In this document: positions 15,201 through 27,400 of the stretch, piece by piece
How positions within the stretch are numbered: the first letter of the stretch is position 1
How the letters are laid out: each line of letters begins with the position of its first letter
From: Mixophyes australis
Lineage: Eukaryota; Chordata; Amphibia; Anura; Limnodynastidae
DNA length: 64,000 nt
Reading direction: 5' to 3'
Assembly: GCA_036250195.1 (NCBI GenBank)
Contig: JAVHZZ010000005.1
Span: 130,907,199-130,971,198 of the forward strand
Notes under the pieces: generated by a model
The model's input: the letters and a program-made list of their open reading frames with translations, nothing else
Database searches by the model: none
Told to the model about the DNA's origin: nothing
Position numbers and translations under genes: made by a program

Positions 15201-16200
15201 ATAATTGTGGGCAATGTTAGAAATTTCATGAGAAACAAGATTTATGTAAAAGAATTGATGTAAGTCATTGTTTCCAAGAGAAAGGGAGACAGGAGTGTAA
15301 AAAAGCGTTGTTTTTGGACGCCAATGAAGAAATGACTATGTTTTGCGATTTCTCCTGCTCAGAAAGACTTAGAAAGTTGATAATTGTGGGCAATGTAAGA
15401 AATGTCATGAGAAACAAGAATTATGTAAAAGAATTGATGTAAGTCATTGTTTCCAAGAGAAAGGGAGACAGGAGTGTAAAAAAGCGTTGTTTTTGGACGG
15501 CAATGAAGAAATGACTATGTTTTGCGATTTCTCCTGCTCAGAAAGACTTAGAAAGTTGATAATTGTGGGCAATGTAAGAAATGTCATGAGAAACAATAAT
15601 TATGTAAAAGAATTGATGTAAGTCATTGTTTCCAAGAGAAAGGGAGACAGGAGTGTAAAAAAGCGTTGTTTTTGAACGGCAATGAAGAAATGACTATGTT
15701 TTGCGATTTCTCCTGCTCAGAAAGACTTAGAAAGTTGATAATTGTGGGCAATGTTAGAAATGTCATGAGAAACAAGAATTATGTAAAAGAATTGATGTAA
15801 GTCATTGTTTCCAAGAGAAAGGGAGACAGGAGTGTAAAAAAGCGTTGTTTTTGGACGCCAATGAAGAAATGACTATGTTTTGCGATTTCTCCTGCTCAGA
15901 AAGACTTTGAAAGTTGATAATTGTGGGCAATGTTAGAAATGTCATGAGAAACAAGAATTATGTAAAAGAATTGATGTAAGTCATTGTTTCCAAGAGAAAG
16001 GGAGACCGGAGTGTAAAAAAGCGTTGTTTTTGGACGCCAATGAAGAAATGACTATGTTTTGCGATTTCTCTTGCTCAGAAAGACTTAGAAAGTTGATAAT
16101 TGTGGGCAATGTTAGGAAATGTCATGAGAAACAAGAATTATGTAAAAGAATTGATGTAAGTGATTGTTTCCAAGAGAAAGGGAGACCGGAGTGTAAAAAA
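12250..16200 (+). repeat. Higher-order repeat block X, with an internal 1,428-bp duplication
   Basis: This block corresponds to the window start (about 1-2,300). The variant TATGCAAAAG occurs at 451 and 12747 (offset 12,296), TTTCATG at 1321 and 13796 (offset 12,475), and again at 15224 (offset 13,903). Inside the block, 8 monomers are duplicated with a period of exactly 1,428 bp: GACCCGA at 13504 and 14932, TTTCATG at 13796 and 15224, CAATAATTATG at 14166 and 15594. Confidence 0.82.
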
Positions 16201-19200
16201 GCGTTGTTTTTGGACGGCAATGAAGAAATGACTGTTTTGCGATTTCTCTTGCTCAGAAAGACTTAGAAAGTTGATAATTGTGGGCAATGTTAGAAATGTC
16301 ATGAGAAACAAGAATTATGTAAAAGGATTGATGTAAGTCATTGTTTCCAAGAGAAAGAGAGACAGGAGTGTAAAAAAGCGTTGTTTTTGGACGCCAATGA
16401 AGAAATGACTGTTTTGCGATTTCTCTTGCTCAGAAAGACTTAAAAAGTTGATAATTGTGGGCAATGTTAGAAATGTAATGAGAAACAAGAATTATGTAAA
16501 AGAATTGATGTAAGTCATTGTTTCCAAGAGAAAGGGAGACAGGAGTGTAAAAAAGCGTTGTTTTTAGACGGCAATGAAGAAATGACTGTTTTGCGATTTC
16601 TCTTGCTCAGAAAGACTTAGAAAGTTGATAATTGTGGGCACTGTTAGAAATGTCATGAGAAACAAGAATTATGTAAAAGAATTGATGTAAGTCATTGTTT
16701 CCAAGAGAAAGGGAGACCGGAGTGTAAAAAAGCGTTGTTTTTAGACGGCAATGAAGAAATGACTGTTTTGCGATTTCTCTTGCTCAGAAAGACTTAGAAA
16801 GTTGATAATTGTGGGCAATGTTAGAAATGTCATGAGAAACAAGAATTATGTAAAAGAATTGATGTAAGTCATTGTTTCCAAGAGAAAGGGAGACAGGAGT
16901 GTAAAAAAGCGTTGTTTTTGGACGGCAATGAAGAAATGACTATGTTTTGCGATTTCTCCTGCTCAGAAAGACTTAGAAAGTTGATAATTGTGGGCAAGGT
17001 TAGAAATGTCATGAGAAACAAGATTTATGTAAAAGAATTGATGTAAGTCATTGTTTCCAAGAGAAAGGGAGACAGGAGTGTAAAAAAGCGTTGTTTTTGG
17101 ACGCCAATGAAGAAATGACTATGTTTTGCGATTTCTCCTGCACAGAAAGACTTAGAAAGTTGATAATTGTGGGCAATGTAAGAAATGTCATGAGAAACAA
17201 GAATTATGTAAAAGAATTGATGTAAGTCATTGTTTCCAAGAGAAAGGGAGACAGGAGTGTAAAAAAGCGTTGTTTTTGGACGGCAATGAAGAAATGACTA
17301 TGTTTTGCGATTTCTCCTGCTCAGAAAGACTTAGAAAGTTGATAATTGTGGGCAATGTAAGAAATGTCATGAGAAACAATAATTATGTAAAAGAATTGAT
17401 GTAAGTCATTGTTTCCAAGAGAAAGGGAGACAGGAGTGTAAAAAAGCGTTGTTTTTGAACGGCAATGAAGAAATGACTATGTTTTGCGATTTCTCCTGCT
17501 CAGAAATACTTAGAAAGTTGATAATTGTGGGCAATGTTAGAGATGTCATGAGAAACAAGAATTATGTAAAAGAATTGATGTAAGTCATTGTTTCCAAGAG
17601 AAAGGGAGACAGGAGTGTAAAAAAGCGTTGTTTTTGGACGGCAATGAAGAAATGACTATGTTTTGCGATTTCTCCTGCTCAGAAAGACTTAGAAAGTTGA
17701 TAATTGTGGGCAATGTTAGAAATGTCATGAGAAACAAGAATTATGTAAAAGAATTGATGTAAGTCATTGTTTCCAAGAGAAAAGGAGACAGGAGTGTAAA
17801 AAAGCGTTGTTTTTGGACGGCAATGAAGAAATGACTATGTTTTGCGATTTCTCCTGCTCAGAAAGACTTAGAAAGTTGATAATTGTGGGCAATGTAAGAA
17901 ATGTCATGAGAAACAAGAATTATGTAAAAGAATTGATGTAAGTCATTGTTTCCAAGAGAAAGGGAGACAGGAGTGTAAAAAAGCGTTGTTTTTGGACGCC
18001 AATGAAGAAATGACTGTTTTGCGATTTCTCTTGCTCAGAAAGACTTAGAAAGTTGATAATTGTGGGCAATGTTAGAAATGTCATGAGAAACAAGAATTAT
18101 GTAAAAGAATTGATGTAAGTCATTGTTTCCAAGAGAAAGGGAGACAGGAGTGTAAAAAAGCGTTGTTTTTGGACGGCAATGAAGAAATGACTGTTTTGCG
18201 ATTTCTCTTGCTCAGAAAGACTTAGAAAGTTGATAATTGTGGGCAATGTTAGAAATGTCATGAGAAACAAGAATTATGTAAAAGAATTTATGTAAGTCAT
18301 TGTTTCCAAGAGAAAGGGAGACAGGAGTGTAAAAAAGCGTTGTTTTTGGACAGCAATGAAGAAATGACTATGTTTTGCGATTTCTCCTGCTCAGAAAGAC
18401 TTATAAAGTTGATAATTGTGGGCAATGTTAGAAATGTCATGAGAAACAAGAATTATGTAAAAGAATTGATGTAAGTCATTGTTTCCAAGAGAAAGGGAGA
18501 CCGGAGTGTAAAAAAGCGTTGTTTTTAGACGGCAATGAAGAAATGACTGTTTTGCGATTTCTCTTGCTCAGAAAGACTTAGAAAGTTGATAATTGTGGGC
18601 AATGTTAGAAATGTCATGAGAAACAAGAATTATGTAAAAGAATTGATGTAAGTCATTGTTTCCAAGAGAAAGGGAGACAGGAGTGTAAAAAAGCGTTGTT
18701 TTTGGACGGCAATGAAGAAATGACTATGTTTTGCGATTTCTCCTGCTCAGAAAGACTTAGAAAGTTGATAATTGTGGGTAATGTTAGAAATTTCATGAGA
18801 AACAAGATTTATGTAAAAGAATTGATGTAAGTCATTGTTTCCAAGAGAAAGGGAGACAGGAGTGTAAAAAAGCGTTGTTTTTGGACGCCAATGAAGAAAT
18901 GACTATGTTTTGCGATTTCTCCTGCTCAGAAAGACTTAGAAAGTTGATAATTGTGGGCAATGTAAGAAATGTCATGAGAAACAAGAATTATGTAAAAGAA
19001 TTGATGTAAGTCATTGTTTCCAAGAGAAAGGGAGACAGGAGTGTAAAAAAGCGTTGTTTTTGGACGGCAATGAAGAAATGACTATGTTTTGCGATTTCTC
19101 CTGCTCAGAAAGACTTAGAAAGTTGATAATTGTGGGCAATGTAAGAAATGTCATGAGAAACAAGAATTATGTAAAAGAATTGATGTAAGTCATTGTTTCC

Positions 19201-21100
19201 AAGAGAAAGGGAGACAGGAGTGTAAAAAAGCGTTGTTTTTGGACGCCAATGAAGAAATGACTGTTTTGCGATTTCTCTTGCTCAGAAAGACTTAGAAAGT
19301 TGATAATTGTGGGCAATGTTAGAAATGTCATGAGAAACAAGAATTATGTAAAAGAATTGATGTAAGTCATTGTTTCCAAGAGAAAGGGAGACCGGAGTGT
19401 AAAAAAGCGTTGTTTTTGGACGGCAATGAAGAAATGACTGTTTTGCGATTTCTCTTGCTCAGAAAGACTTAGAAAGTTGATAATTGTGGGCAATGTTAGA
19501 AATGTCATGAGAAACAAGAATTATGTAAAAGAATTGATGTAAGTCATTGTTTCCAAGAGAAAGGGAGACAGGAGTGTAAAAAAGCGTTGTTTTTGGACGG
19601 CAATGAAGAAATGACTATGTTTTGCGATTTCTCCTGCTCAGAAAGACTTAGAAAGTTGATAATTGTGGGCAATGTTAGAAATGTCATGAGAAACAAGAAT
19701 TATGTAAAAGAATTGATGTAAGTCATTGTTTCCAAGAGAAAGGGAGACCGGAGTGTAAAAAAGCGTTGTTTTTGGACGGCAATGAAGAAATGACTATGTT
19801 TTGCGATTTCTCCTGCTCAGAAAGACTTAGAAAATTGATAATTGTGGGCAATGTAAGAAATGTCATGAGAAACAAGAATTATGTAAAAGAATTGATGTAA
19901 GTCATTGTTTCCAAGAGAAAGGGAGACAGGAGTGTAAAAAAGCGTTGTTTTTGGACGCCAATGAAGAAATGACTGTTCTGCGATTTCTCTTGATCAGAAA
20001 GACTTAGAAAGTTGATAATTGTGGGCAATGTTAGAAATGTCATGAGAAACAAGAATTATGTAAAAGAATTGATGTAAGTCATTGTTTCCAAGAGAAAGGG
20101 AGACAGGAGTGTAAAAAAGCGTTGTTTTTGGACGGCAATGAAGAAATGACTATATTTTGCGATTTCTCCTGCTCAGAAAGACTTAGAAAGTTGATAATTG
20201 TGGGCAATGTTAGAAATGTCATGAGAAACAAGAATTATGTAAAAGAATTGATGTAAGTCATTGTTTCCAAGAGAAAGGGAGACCGGAGTGTAAAAAAGCG
20301 TTGTTTTTGGACGCCAATGAAGAAATGACTATGTTTTACGATTTCTCTTGCTCAGAAAGACTTAGAAAGTTGATAATTGTGGGCAATGTTAGAAATGTCA
20401 TGAGAAACAAGAATTATGTAAAAGAATTTATGTAAGTCATTGTTTCCAAGAGAAAGGGAGACAGGAGTGTAAAAAAGCGTTGTTTTTGGACGGCAATGAA
20501 GAAATGACTATGTTTTGCGATTTCTCCTGCTCAGAAAGACTTAGAAAGTTGATAATTGTGGGCAATGTAAGAAATGTCATGAGAAACAAGAATTATGTAA
20601 AAGAATTGATGTAAGTCATTGTTACCAAGAGAAAGGGAGACCGGAGTGTAAAAAAGCGTTGTTTTTGGACGGCAATGAAGAAATGACTGTTTTGCGATTT
20701 CTCTTGCTCAGAAAGACTTAGAAAGTTGATAATTGTGGGCAATGTTAGAAATGTCATGAGAAACAAGAATTATGTAAAAGAATTGATGTAAGTCATTGTT
20801 TCCAAGAGAAAGGGAGACCGGAGTGTAAAAAAGCGTTGTTTTTGGACGGCAATGAAGAAATGACTGTTTTGCGATTTCTCTTGCTCAGAAAGACTTAGAA
20901 AGTTGATAATTGTGGGCAATGTTAGAAATGTCATGAGAAACAAGAATTATGTAAAAGAATTGATGTAAGTCATTGTTTCCAAGAGAAAGGGAGACCGGAG
21001 TGTAAAAAAGCGTTGTTTTTGGACGGCAATGAAGAAATGACTATGTTTTGCGATTTCTCCTGCTCAGAAAGACTTAGAAAGTTGATAATTGTGGGCAATG
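16200..21100 (+). repeat. Higher-order repeat block Y3
   Basis: Third copy of the 5-kb block, 13,903 bp (78 monomers) downstream of Y1 for most of its length. GGATTG (16325), GGGCACTG (16636), GCAAGG (16994) and TTTTACG (20334) all keep that offset, while CTGTTCTGCG at 19973 is shifted by one further monomer (14,082). Even a rare 1-bp insertion (GTTAGGAAATG) in Y1's leading monomer near 2,210 is reproduced near 16,113. Edges are approximate. Confidence 0.83.
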
Positions 21101-22527
21101 TTAGAAATGTCATGAGAAACAAGAATTATGTAAAAATATTGATGTAAGTCATTGTTTCCAAGAGAAAGGGAGACAGGAGTGTAAAAAAGCGTTGTTTTTG
21201 GACGGCAATGAAGAAATGACTATGTTTTGCGATTTCTCCTGCTCAGAAAGACTAAGAAAGTTGATCATTGTGGGCAATGTTAGAAATGTCATGAGAAACA
21301 AGAATTATGTAAAAGAATTGATGTAAGTCATTGTTTACAAGAGAAAGGGAGACAGGAGTGTAAAAAAGCGTTGTTTTTGGACGCCAATGAAGAAATGACT
21401 GTTTTGCGATTTCTCTTGCTCAGAAAGACTTAGAAAGTTGATAATTGTGGGCAATGTTAGAAATGTCATGAGAAACAAGAATTATGTAAAAGAATTGATG
21501 TAAGTCATTGTTTCCAAGAGAAAGGGAGACAGGAGTGTAAAAAAGCGTTGTTTTTGGACGGCAATGAAGAAATGACTATATTTTGCGATTTCTCCTGCTC
21601 AGAAAGACTTAGAAAGTTGATAATTGTGGGCAATGTTAGAAATGTCATGAGAAACAAGAATTATGTAAAAGAATTGATGTAAGTCATTGTTTCCAAGAGA
21701 AAGGGAGACAGGAGTGTAAAAAAGCGTTGTTTTTGGACGGCAATGAAGAAATGACTATGTTTTGCGATTTCTCCTGCTCAGAAAGACTTAGAAAGTTGAT
21801 AATTGTGGGCAATGTTAGAAATGTCATGAGAAACAAGAATTATGTAAAAGAATTGATGTAAGTCATTGTTTCCAAGAGAAAGGGAGACAGGAGTGTAAAA
21901 AAGCGTTGTTTTTGGACGGCAATGAAGAAATGACTATGTTTTGCGATTTCTCCTGCTCAGAAAGACTTAGAAAGTTGATCATTGTGGGCAATGTTAGAAA
22001 TGTCATGAGAAACAAGAATTATGTAAAAGAATTGATGTAAGTCATTGTTTCCAAGAGAAAGAGAGACAGGAGTGTAAAAAAGCGTTGTTTTTGGACGCCA
22101 ATGAAGAAATGACTGTTTTGCGATTTCTCTTGCTCAGAAAGACTTAGAAAGTTGATAATTGTGGGCAATGTTAGAAATGTCATGAGAAACAAGAATTATG
22201 TAAAAGAATTGATGAAAGTCATTGTTTCCAAGAGAAAGGGAGACAGGAGTGTAAAAAAGCGTTGTTTTTGGACGGCAATGAAGAAATGACTATGTTTTGC
22301 GATTTCTCCGGCTCAGAAAGACTTAGAAAGTTGATAATTGTGGGCAATGTTAGAAATGTCATGAGAAACAAGAATTATGTAAAAGAATTGATGTAAGTAA
22401 TTGTTTCCAAGAGAAAGGGAGACAGGAGTGTAAAAAAGCGTTGTTTTTGGACGGCAATGAAGAAATGACTATGTTTTGCGATTTCTCCTGCTCAGAAAGA
22501 CTTAGAAAATTGATAATTGTGGGCAAT
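21100..22527 (+). repeat. Satellite monomers left of the retrotransposon
   Basis: Eight monomers that do not follow the Y blocks. They carry local variants such as TTGATCATTGTGG (about 21,263 and 21,977), TAAAAATATTG (about 21,131) and CTCCGGCTC (about 22,306). The order 177-bp type, ACTATATTTTGCG type, 179-bp type seen at about 21.4-21.9 kb recurs right of the retrotransposon at about 30.9-31.4 kb. This suggests a shared local repeat existed before the insertion. Confidence 0.7.
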
Positions 22528-22532
22528 GTAAG
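22528..22532. other. Target-site duplication, left copy (GTAAG)
   Basis: The satellite reads GGGCAATGTAAG and then switches to the LTR terminus TGTCACGGGC. The same GTAAG follows the far LTR. Removing the element plus one copy restores an ordinary monomer (GGGCAATGTAAGAAATGTC). Five bp is usual for Ty3/gypsy integrases. Confidence 0.95.
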
Positions 22533-22747
22533 TGTCACGGGCACTAGGAGTCTTTACCCAGGGATCACCAGGTGGTAGGCTTACCAGAGCAATGTAGATG
22601 GTAATAGGGTACTCTGGTAGCTGGGTGATCACGGAACAGGAAATGGTAACTGATGAGATGCTCAGGAAAGTCTATGACTAGCAGCACTGGTAATATGGAG
22701 GTAATAATACACGAGGAACTGTATGGACAAGGGCACGTGAAGGTAGT

Positions 22748-23007
22748 CAGTGGTCTGCGATAGCAAGTTGTACCACTGCTATAGTGAGGAGGAATGTCAA
22801 ACAGAGACAAAGGGGTGATGAGAGTCAGCGGTCTGCGGATAGCAAGTTGCACCGCTGTCTGAGTGAAGGAATGGAATCCAAGTGGAGGTATCCGGGTAGT
22901 CAGTGGTCTGCGGTAGCAAGTTGTACCACTGCTATGTGAGAGGGTACTGGAACAGGTGATACCGGAAACAGGGATCAGTGGTCTGTCATGAGCAAGTTGT
23001 ACCACTG
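22748..23007. repeat. Four spaced hairpins in the 3' LTR
   Basis: Four copies of an inverted repeat lie at 22,748-22,778, 22,826-22,857, 22,901-22,931 and 22,976-23,007, spaced 75-78 bp. Three have arms CAGTGGT/ACCACTG. The second has CAGCGGT/ACCGCTG, a paired T-A to C-G change that keeps the stem. All but the fourth have loops close to CTGCG-TAGCAAGTTG. The same set is in the 5' LTR at 29,006-29,265, within the predicted RNA leader. Confidence 0.88.
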
Positions 23008-23773
23008 AATATATATGTGAGGAGGTGCACGGGGAGAGACTGCAACACAGGATATACACAGGCACCTTATACACGATCCACAGTAACATGCACAATATAT
23101 ATAAATGACTGAACAGATCTGCAAATATAGAAAGTCTCTTGAAGTAGTCCAGCACAAGTTAACACAGTCAATGATGGCAATAGACTCAGCGGATAGCAGA
23201 CTCCAGAGGAGAACCAAACACAGTCCAGCAAGATATGCAATACACCAGCACAGTCAATGAGAAGTATGCATACCGTGGTTCAGAAGCAGGCAGTCAGATA
23301 GGAGTGCAGCGATACCTGAGCGGCAGGAGGCCGGCTGGATGAGAAGTCCCAGGATAGATGAGGTAGCGGGCTTGTAGGTGCAGCGCACAGGTAAGTAGAC
23401 CAACAGGGACACGAATCCACAGGAATCAGTAACACGTGGAACTGGACTCATGGAGGACCCAGGAGAATGGAGATGATCCAGCAGAGGAGTAGTTGATGAG
23501 ATACGAATCCAATGCTGACAGGAGGGTAGAGACCAGCGGGACACGTGAAGGCGTGGAGAGCGGATCAGCAGGAGATGGACGATAGCGCAGACAGCAGCAG
23601 CAGGACTCTGCGCCCACGGAGGTAACCAGGGGCAACCAACAGGACCCACAGTGATGGAACACGGGATGGCAGAGTAGACCAGGAGCTGTAGATCCAAGAG
23701 TGTAGCGGATGGCAACGTGAGCAGTAGACTGGAAACACAGGAGAGCTGAGATGAGGCGGCAATGCACAGGGGT

Positions 23774-24190
23774 AGCGGATAGGAATCAGCTAACAGTCAC
23801 AATGATGAACACAGGCGAGTTGCAAGCTGGAGACTGTAGTGCACGGAAGCAGCGGATAGGAATCAGCTAACAGTCACGGTGATGAACACAGGCGAGTTGC
23901 AAGCTGGAGGCTGTAGTGCACGGAGGCAGCGGATAGGAATCAGCTAACAGTCACGATGATGAACACAGACGAGTTGCAAACTGGAGACTGTAGTGCACGG
24001 AAGCAGCGGATAGGAATCAGCTCAGGAACTTGATGATGATCAGGTGAGTGGATGTGAAGTGAAGGCTGGAGTGCACGGAGGCGGCAGATAGGAATCAGCA
24101 AACAGCCACAATGATAATAATAGCGTTGAAGTGATTTAGAAGACTGTAGTGCACGGAGGCAGCGGATAGGAATCAGCAAACAGTCACGAT
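23774..24190. repeat. 77-bp tandem repeats in the 3' LTR
   Basis: Units beginning AGCGGATAGGAATCAGC start at 23,774, 23,851, 23,928 and 24,005 (exact 77-bp spacing), followed by diverged units near 24,085 and at 24,161. Each unit carries AACAGTCAC and a GTGCACGGA word. The counterpart in the 5' LTR is 30,032-30,448. Confidence 0.9.
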
Positions 24191-24203
24191 GATACAGTTG
24201 ATG

Positions 24204-24281
24204 GTAGAAGTGGTATGGGAACCACAGGAGTAGAAGTGGTTTGGAAACCACAGAGGTAGAAGTGGTTTGGAAACCACAGGA
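24204..24281. repeat. 26-bp tandem repeat, three copies, 3' LTR
   Basis: GTAGAAGTGGT units start at 24,204, 24,230 and 24,256. Each contains GGTTTGGAAACC or a close variant, a small self-complementary core. The equivalent set in the 5' LTR starts at 30,462. Confidence 0.88.
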
Positions 24282-24467
24282 ATCAGCAGCGCTGAATACA
24301 CGAGGAATACAGGAACACCTTCAGAGACTCATGGGGAATGAGACTCCAAGATCAGGCAACGTGGTGTTGACCACAGGTGCTTAATATAGGGAGTGTTGCC
24401 TGATCTGCCAATTGAGTTAAAGGAACATACACTGAAATATAGGAAAGGGCTGCGCATGCGCAGACCC

Positions 24468-27400
24468 TCAGGATGGCGGACGGCCACGGTTCCTAAATGT
24501 CCGAGAAGAGGCACTCACGGTCCGGTGAGTGACAGTACCCCCCCTTTTAAAGGTGGGCACAGAACGCCTGGAACCGGGCTTGTCCGGATTTTTGGCATAA
24601 AACTTCTTCAAAAGGGCAGGAGCATTAAGATCTTCAGCCTTGATCCAAGAGCGCTCCTCAGGACCAAAGCCCTTCCAATGAACGAGGAAATGAAGACCTC
24701 CTCGCGAAATTTTTGCGTCTAGCACCTCAGTGATCTCGAAATCCTCCTCCTGATGGACTTGAACTGGCTGCGGAGCTGAGGGAGGAGTTGAGAAACGGTT
24801 GATAATCAGAGGTTTGAGCAAGGATACGTGGAAGGCATTAGAAATCCGAAGATTCTTAGGAAGAAGAAGTTTCACACATACTGGATTGATTACTTGAATG
24901 ATCCTATATGGACCAATAAAACGGGGGGCGAATTTCATGGATGGAACCTTCAAACGAATATTTTTGGTGGATAACCAGACACGATCTCCAATTTTTAGTG
25001 GGGGAATAGCCCGCCTCTTCTTATCTGCGAAAGATTTATATTTGATAGATGTCTTCTTTAAACAGGTTTTGACCTGAGACCAGATATTTTTAAAGGTCTG
25101 ACAAACAGTTTCCACCGCAGGAACTTGGGTGGGCGGGAGGGCAGGAAATTCCGGAAAAGACGGATGGTGACCGTAGACCACAAAAAATGGAGTTTTGGAT
25201 GATGACTCATGATACATGTTGTTATGGGCGAATTCAGCCCAAGGAAGCAACTCTACCCAGTTGTCTTGATTGGCTGATGAAAACATTCTTATAAAAGTCT
25301 CAAGATCTTGATTGACACGTTCAGTTTGTCCGTTAGATTGCGGATGGTAAGAAGATGAGAGTGCTAATCGTATGCCCAAGGTTTTACAAAGGGCTCGCCA
25401 GAATCTGGAAACGAATTGTACTCCTCTATCAGACACAATCTCAGACGGACATCCATGGATACGGAAGATCTCTTTAATGAAATGTTCAGCCAGGATGGAC
25501 GAGGAAGGCAAACCAGGCAGAGGGATGAAATGAGCCATCTTCGAAAATCTGTCCACCACCACCCAAATAGTGTTATGATTCTTACTAGGTGGTAAGTCAG
25601 TAACGAAATCCATACTAATATGGGTCCATGGTTTGGACGGAATGGGTAGTGGTCGTAGCAACCCTGCTGGAGTTCTACGGGAGGATTTGAACTGAGAGCA
25701 TAGTTCACAGGAAGCAATGAACTCTTTGACGTCTCTCCTCATTGAAGGCCACCAGTAACTTCGAGAGAGGATCTCAAAAGTCTTGTGTTCACCGGCGTGT
25801 CCAGAAAAACGAGAGGCATGGAACCACGAAAGGATTTTCCTCCTTAGAGTAGGAGGCACGAGGGTCTTCCCAAATGGTAGCGTTTTGGTGGATGAAGCAG
25901 CCAGTGAGATACATTTGGGATCTAGAATGGTATGGTTGGAACCCTCTTCTATATCAGAGGACGTCACAAAGGCTCTAGATAAAGCATCAGCTTTTTTGTT
26001 CTTGGCAGCTGGTTTGAAGGTAATTATTAATTCAAAACGGGAAAAGAAAAGAGACCATCTTGCTTGACGAGGGTTCAAGCATTGGGCAGACTGGAGATAT
26101 GACAAGTTCTTATGATCCGTGAAGATCGTCACCGGATGGCGAGCTCCCTCCAATAAGTATCTCCATTCCTCTAATGCGGCTTTGATAGCCAGTAATTCCT
26201 TGTCCCCGATGGTATAATTCTTCTCTGCGGGCAGGAGACCCCGAGAATAGAAGGCACAAGGATGGAACTTTTGCTGTTCAGAGCGTTGGGAGAGAATAGC
26301 TCCTAAGCCCACATTAGAGGCATCTACTTCTAGGAAGAAGGGAAGTGTCACATCAGGCTGTCGAAGGATTGGAGCCGAAGAGAAGGACTCTTTTAGTGTT
26401 TGAAAGGCTTGAAGAGCCTCAGGTGACCATTGCTTAGGATTAGCCCCTTTTCGAGTCAGGGCCACAATAGGAGATGCAATGGAGGAAAAGTCTTGAATGA
26501 AGCGTCTATAGTAATTGGCAAAACCTAAAAAACGCTGGATAGCACGAAGAGTAGTTGGCTGGGGCCAATGTAGTACAGCACTCACTTTGTCTGGATCCAT
26601 CTTCAGGCCAACTCCGGAAACTATATACCCCAAGAATGGAATCTGGGGTAATTCGAATGAACATTTTTCTAATTTACAGAACAATAAATTTTTCCGTAGT
26701 CTGGAGAGGACTTCTGCCACATGTAGGTGGTGAGAAGGCAGGTCCTGTGAAAAAATCAGTATGTCGTCCAGGTAGACGACGACACATACATATAATAAGT
26801 CCCGAAAGATCTCATTGATGAAACCTGGAAAAACAGCGGGGGCATTGCACAGCCCGAAAGGCATTACCAGGTATTCGTAATGCCCGTCTCTGGTGTTAAA
26901 CGCTGTCTTCCATTCGTCACCGGAACGGATTCTGATTAAATTATAGGCACCACGAAGATCCAACTTAGTAAAGATACGGGCTCCCTTGATGCGATCGAAT
27001 AGCTCAGTGATCAACGGAATGGGATACCGATTCTTGATAGTAATGGCATTGAGTCCACGAAAATCTATGCAAGGGCGTAATGATCCATCCTTCTTTTTGA
27101 CGAAGAAGAACCCAGCTCCAGCGGGCGAGGTGGAAGGTCGAATGAACCCACGCTGGAGGTTCTCCTGTATATACTCAGAAGTAGCTTGAGTCTCAGGTAA
27201 CGAGAGTGGATAGACCCGGCCCCTGGGGGGAGTCTTGCCAGGAAGAAGGTCGATCGGACAATCCCAAGAACGATGAGGAGGAAGACGTTCAGACTGAGCT
27301 TTATCAAAAACATCGGTAAATGAAGCATATTGAGGAGGGAGTCCCGATGAGGTAGATGAGATGGAAGATTGCTGTACTTTGAGAGGAATGACTTGGGAAA

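Larger units (their letters stand above)
1..22532 (+). repeat. Satellite array, first segment (177/179-bp monomers)
   Basis: Head-to-tail tandem array in one orientation, about 126 monomers. Counting from the recurring AAATGACT word, starts fall at 1, 180, 359, 538 and 715, so monomers are 179 bp or 177 bp. The 2-bp difference is ACTATGTTTTGCG against ACTGTTTTGCG. Monomers differ from one another by only a few substitutions. Recurring variable sites include CTCCTGCTC/CTCTTGCTC, GGCAATGTAAG/GGCAATGTTAG, GACAGG/GACCGG and GGACGGC/GGACGCC. Each monomer has a short dyad (AGAAAT...ATTTCT) whose spacer holds the indel. No CENP-B-box-like motif was seen. All long frames are broken by stops. Monomer length close to a nucleosome repeat and kilobase-scale higher-order structure are typical of centromeric or pericentromeric satellites, but that location is inference. 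Confidence 0.97.
22533..24534 (-). repeat. 3' LTR (2,002 bp)
   Basis: The left end on the plus strand is the 3' LTR because the coding strand is minus. It is collinear with the other LTR at a constant offset of 6,258 bp. By eye I find six substitutions: near 22,799 (A versus C), two near 23,369-23,373, and single changes near 23,537, 23,589 and 23,696. There are no indels. The last 22 or so codons of pol, including the stop, lie inside it. No AATAAA was found on the minus strand, so the poly(A) signal is not recognised. Confidence 0.96.

Noticed and set aside
1..22527. CRISPR-like regular repetition
   Set aside because: The whole 177-179 bp unit repeats with no variable spacers, so it is a eukaryotic satellite.
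22565..24514. Several 60-196-codon minus-strand frames in both LTRs
   Set aside because: Low-complexity translations of LTR tandem repeats, with no family resemblance. Most fall in the predicted non-coding leader.
24468..24600. An env-like third gene downstream of pol
   Set aside because: Pol runs directly into the 3' LTR, leaving no room for another gene.
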